Shown here: in pieces, positions 34,446 to 36,449 of the stretch
Layout: every line of letters begins with the position of its first letter
Position numbering within the stretch: position 1 is the stretch's first letter
Assembly (NCBI GenBank): GCA_018896025.1
Contig: JAHIND010000014.1
Span: forward strand, 1-36,449
DNA: 36,449 nucleotides
DNA from: Pseudomonadota bacterium
GTDB lineage: Bacteria > Desulfobacterota > Desulfarculia > Desulfarculales > Desulfarculaceae
Direction of reading: 5' to 3'
The notes under the pieces: generated by a model
What the model was told of the DNA's origin: nothing
The model's input: the letters and a program-made list of their open reading frames with translations, nothing else
Databases searched by the model: none
Position numbers and translations under genes: made by a program

Positions 34446-35855
34446 ATGGACTACACCAGGCGGCGTTTCTTACAGACATCGCTGGGCGCTCTGGCCGCGG
34501 CCGCAGCCACCGGCCTCTGGCCGGTGCCGGGGCAGGCGGCCGCCGAGCACCGGGTGGAGCTGGTGGCCCAGGCGGCCAAAATCAGTCTGGGTGAGGGGCC
34601 CGAATTCGAGGCCATGGCCTACAACGGCCAGACGCCGGGACCGGTCATAAGGGTGCGGGAAGGCCAGAGCCTTAACATTTCCTTAAAAAACCGCTTACTT
34701 CGACCCACCACTATCCATTGGCACGGCCTTCCCGTGCCCAATCCCATGGACGGGGTCCCGGGCGTCACCCAGGCCGCCGTGCCTCCGGGCGAGAGCTTTA
34801 CCTACCGCTTCCGCGCTCGCCCGGCAGGCACCTATTTTTATCATTCCCACCAGGGCTACCAGCTGGACCAGGGCCTGTACGGCGCGCTGATCGTGGAGCC
34901 CGCCCGGCCCGTAGGCGGCTGGGACCGCGAGGAAGTCTTGCTGCTGGCCGATTGGGTGGTGGCCGACGGCGCGGGACTGGCCCATGTGCCCCGGCGCCCG
35001 GCCATGGGCGGAATGATGGGCCGGGGCTCCGCCGGGCCCGGTGGGCCCCTGGCCGAGCCCTATTACCAGGGCTACGCGGTCAACGGGCGGCTGTACCCCC
35101 ACGGTTCGCCGCTCAAGGTGAAGAAGGGCGACAAGGTTCGCCTGCGCCTGATCAACGCCAGCTCCTCCACCACCTACGACCTCTGCCTGGCCGGTCACCG
35201 GCTCACCGTATTGGCCCTGGACGGCCAGGACGTGACCCCCAGGGCCTTCGACGTGGTGCGCCTGGCCATGGGTGAGCGGGTGGACGTGGAGTTCGTCGCC
35301 GACAACCCCGGCGCTTGGCTGCTCCAGGCCAACGACAGCGGCCAGGGCGAAAGCGGCCTGGCCGTGGCCGTGCTCTACCAGGGAGCGGAAGACCGCGCCC
35401 CGGTGCGGCCCGATTTCCACCCCGGCCTGAGCCTGGCCACCTACTGGGACCTGGCCGCCGCCCGGCCGGTGGCCCACCCCGCCGGGCCTCCCCAGCGCTG
35501 GTATCGCCAGGTCCTGAGCGGGGGCATGCACTCCCCCTACTGGAGCATAAACGGGCGCTTATACCCCAACAGCGAGCGCCTGGCCGTGACTCCGGGGGAC
35601 AAGGTGCGCCTGAGCTACCTCAACCGCAGCATGATGCCCCATCCCATGCACCTTCACGGGCATTTTTTCCGTATAGTAAACTTCGCCTTGCCCCCGGAGC
35701 GCTGGCTGGTCAAGGACACGGCCATCGTGGAGCCCATGCGCCGTCTGGACGTGGAGTTCATAGCTGACAACCCCGGCGACTGGTTCCATCATTGCCACCA
35801 CCTCTATCACATGGGAGCGGGCATGGCCAATCTGGTGACCTACACCGGGGCCTGA
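34446..35855 (+). CDS. Multicopper oxidase, Tat-exported
   Basis: A 469-residue laccase/CueO/CopA-like enzyme. A Tat signal (TRRRFLQTSLGALAAAAATG) sends the folded copper protein to the periplasm. All copper ligands are visible: HWH at 91-93, HSH at 133-135, H399/H402/H404 (HPMHLHG), and H449-C450-H451 with H455 and M460 (HCHHLYHMGAGM) for the type 1 site with axial Met. A Met/Gly-rich insert (MGGMMGRGSAGPGG, about residues 182-195) resembles the cuprous-ion loops of CueO-type oxidases. Likely role: oxidation of Cu(I) or other metals/phenols with O2, useful for copper or oxygen tolerance. The gene pair with the SHOCT protein is 21 bp apart. Confidence 0.92.
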   Translation: MDYTRRRFLQTSLGALAAAAATGLWPVPGQAAAEHRVELVAQAAKISLGEGPEFEAMAYNGQTPGPVIRVREGQSLNISLKNRLLRPTTIHWHGLPVPNPMDGVPGVTQAAVPPGESFTYRFRARPAGTYFYHSHQGYQLDQGLYGALIVEPARPVGGWDREEVLLLADWVVADGAGLAHVPRRPAMGGMMGRGSAGPGGPLAEPYYQGYAVNGRLYPHGSPLKVKKGDKVRLRLINASSSTTYDLCLAGHRLTVLALDGQDVTPRAFDVVRLAMGERVDVEFVADNPGAWLLQANDSGQGESGLAVAVLYQGAEDRAPVRPDFHPGLSLATYWDLAAARPVAHPAGPPQRWYRQVLSGGMHSPYWSINGRLYPNSERLAVTPGDKVRLSYLNRSMMPHPMHLHGHFFRIVNFALPPERWLVKDTAIVEPMRRLDVEFIADNPGDWFHHCHHLYHMGAGMANLVTYTGA

Positions 35856-35876
35856 CCCACCAAGGAGCGATAAATC

Positions 35877-36212
35877 ATGCCTTTTAACCTTCTGGGCCTG
35901 CACAGCCTGGTCACCCCTTCCACGCAATACGGCGGATACGGCGGCGGCCCCGGCTGGGGCGGCCACATGATGTACGGCTGGGGCGGCTGGCTGGGAGGCC
36001 CTTTCATGATAATCATCTGGATACTTTTGATCGTAGCCGGCATAGCCCTCATCAAGTGGCTCTTCGCCGCCTCAAAAAAGGACCAGGCCCCGCCTTTCCC
36101 CCATGCCGTCCAGGGCCACGACCGCTCCCTGGCCATCCTGCGGGAGCGCTACGCCAAGGGCGAGATAAGCTCCCAGGAGTATCAGGCGATGAAGGCGGAG
36201 CTGGAAACATAG
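35877..36212 (+). CDS. SHOCT-domain membrane protein with Gly/Tyr/Met-rich segment
   Basis: A 111-residue protein. Residues about 17-41 are rich in Gly, Tyr, Trp, His and Met (GYGGGPGWGGHMMYGWGGW). One membrane helix follows (about 43-63: FMIIIWILLIVAGIALIKWL), then a C-terminal SHOCT motif (ILRERYAKGEISSQEYQAMK, about 86-105). Such GYG.MM-type SHOCT proteins often accompany copper or electron-transfer genes. AAGGAG lies before the ATG, and the gene follows the oxidase after 21 bp, so a shared operon is likely. A metal-binding role of the His/Met segment is inference. Confidence 0.85.
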   Translation: MPFNLLGLHSLVTPSTQYGGYGGGPGWGGHMMYGWGGWLGGPFMIIIWILLIVAGIALIKWLFAASKKDQAPPFPHAVQGHDRSLAILRERYAKGEISSQEYQAMKAELET

Positions 36213-36314
36213 GGGGCGGCTCCGCCAGGTGCCCGTGGGCTGTGTTGCCGGCAGCGGTCCAGCCTCGACGTAGCTTAGGCTACGCCTCCAGCTGTCCCTT
36301 GCCGGACGCCTAGC
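36213..36314. repeat. Family A repeat, cut by the IS at CCTAGC
   Basis: It begins at the stop of the SHOCT gene (TAGGGGGCGGCTCCGCCAGG), has the inner hairpin GACGTAGCTTAGGCTACGCC, and stops at GCCGGACGCCTAGC, where the IS starts. The copy at 33164-33312 continues past this point as CCTTGCCCACGAACCCCTGG; the sequence that would continue here (CCGCGAACACCTG) is found at the very left of the window after the other IS end. Confidence 0.75.
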
Positions 36315-36341
36315 TGTAGCTGCTAAAGAGGTTGTTCACAG
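36315..36341 (+). repeat. Left terminal inverted repeat of the IS481-type element
   Basis: It starts TGTAGCTGCTAAAGAG and ends GTTGTTCACAG, matching the reverse complement of 69-95 over the tip and the 11 inner bases. The hexamer CCTAGC (36309-36314) lies directly outside it. Confidence 0.8.
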
Positions 36342-36400
36342 GATTCCAGAAGTAGAGACTGGTGATTGCGACATCAACCGTCTTTGCTTTGGAGGTTCCC

Positions 36401-36449
36401 GTGAACAACCCACATCAGAATGCCAGGACCACGTTTTATAGTCGAGCCC
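36401..36449 (+). CDS. IS481-family transposase, N-terminal end (partial)
   Basis: GTG at 36401 (GGAGG a few bases upstream), reading MNNPHQNARTTFYSRA to the end of the window. N.HKNAR-T...SR is the common beginning of IS481-family transposases, where a helix-turn-helix precedes the DDE core. It has the same orientation as the C-terminal fragment at 1-90; the rest lies outside the window. Confidence 0.75.
   Translation, partial: MNNPHQNARTTFYSRA

Overview
The window (about 36.4 kb, GC-rich) looks like a chromosomal segment of an anaerobic Desulfobacterota-type (deltaproteobacterial) organism. This rests on the split F0 ATP-synthase cluster with b and b' subunits, the siroheme/HemX-like/HemA trio, an acetyl-CoA hydrolase/transferase fused to a GNAT domain, and a probable selenoprotein. 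The lineage is inferred from gene content, not from a marker gene.

Layout. Positions 1-101 hold the 3' end of an IS481-type transposase gene and the IS right terminus; 36309-36449 hold the left terminus and 5' end of a same-orientation copy. Between them lie: a SAM methyltransferase (+); an acyl-CoA hydrolase/transferase with a coupled small ORF, and a sulfotransferase (-); an AEC transporter, a small membrane protein and a TPR protein (+); a long branched-chain amino acid operon on the minus strand (leader peptide, ilvD, ilvB, ilvN, ilvC, leuC, leuD, leuB, acetolactate decarboxylase); a PrmA-like methyltransferase and a dodecin (-); an F0 ATP-synthase operon (atpZ, atpI, atpB, giant c, atpE, b', b) ending in a cytidylate-kinase-like gene (+); siroheme dehydrogenase, CcsA/HemX and hemA (+); a GNAT protein and a membrane protein (-); an M16 peptidase, a tiny lipoprotein and an MFS transporter (+); a selenoprotein candidate (-); and a small coiled-coil protein, a multicopper oxidase and a SHOCT membrane protein (+).

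Main discoveries. (1) The F0 operon encodes, beside an ordinary one-hairpin c subunit, a 406-residue c subunit made of five fused hairpins. Hairpins 1 and 5 keep both ion-binding carboxylates; hairpins 2-4 have Gln in place of the essential Glu. Both c proteins carry a two-carboxylate, Na+-type motif. (2) A gene at 33567-33875 has an in-frame TGA followed at once by a bacterial SECIS-like hairpin. (3) The ilv operon is preceded by a 44-codon leader whose last 21 residues include 15 Leu/Ile/Val, followed by mutually exclusive hairpins. (4) All four convergent gene junctions, and no divergent or co-directional junction between two genes of the window, are filled with mosaic repeat islands built from about five short repeat families. 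One family starts within a few bases of the upstream stop codon every time. (5) The IS copies at the two window ends abut the same CCTAGC hexamer, and their flanks are the two halves of one such repeat.

The ilv/leu operon covers valine/isoleucine synthesis from acetolactate onward and the IpmI/IpmDH steps of leucine synthesis; leuA and an aminotransferase are not in the window. The F1 genes of the ATP synthase are also absent. No tRNA, rRNA or CRISPR was seen.
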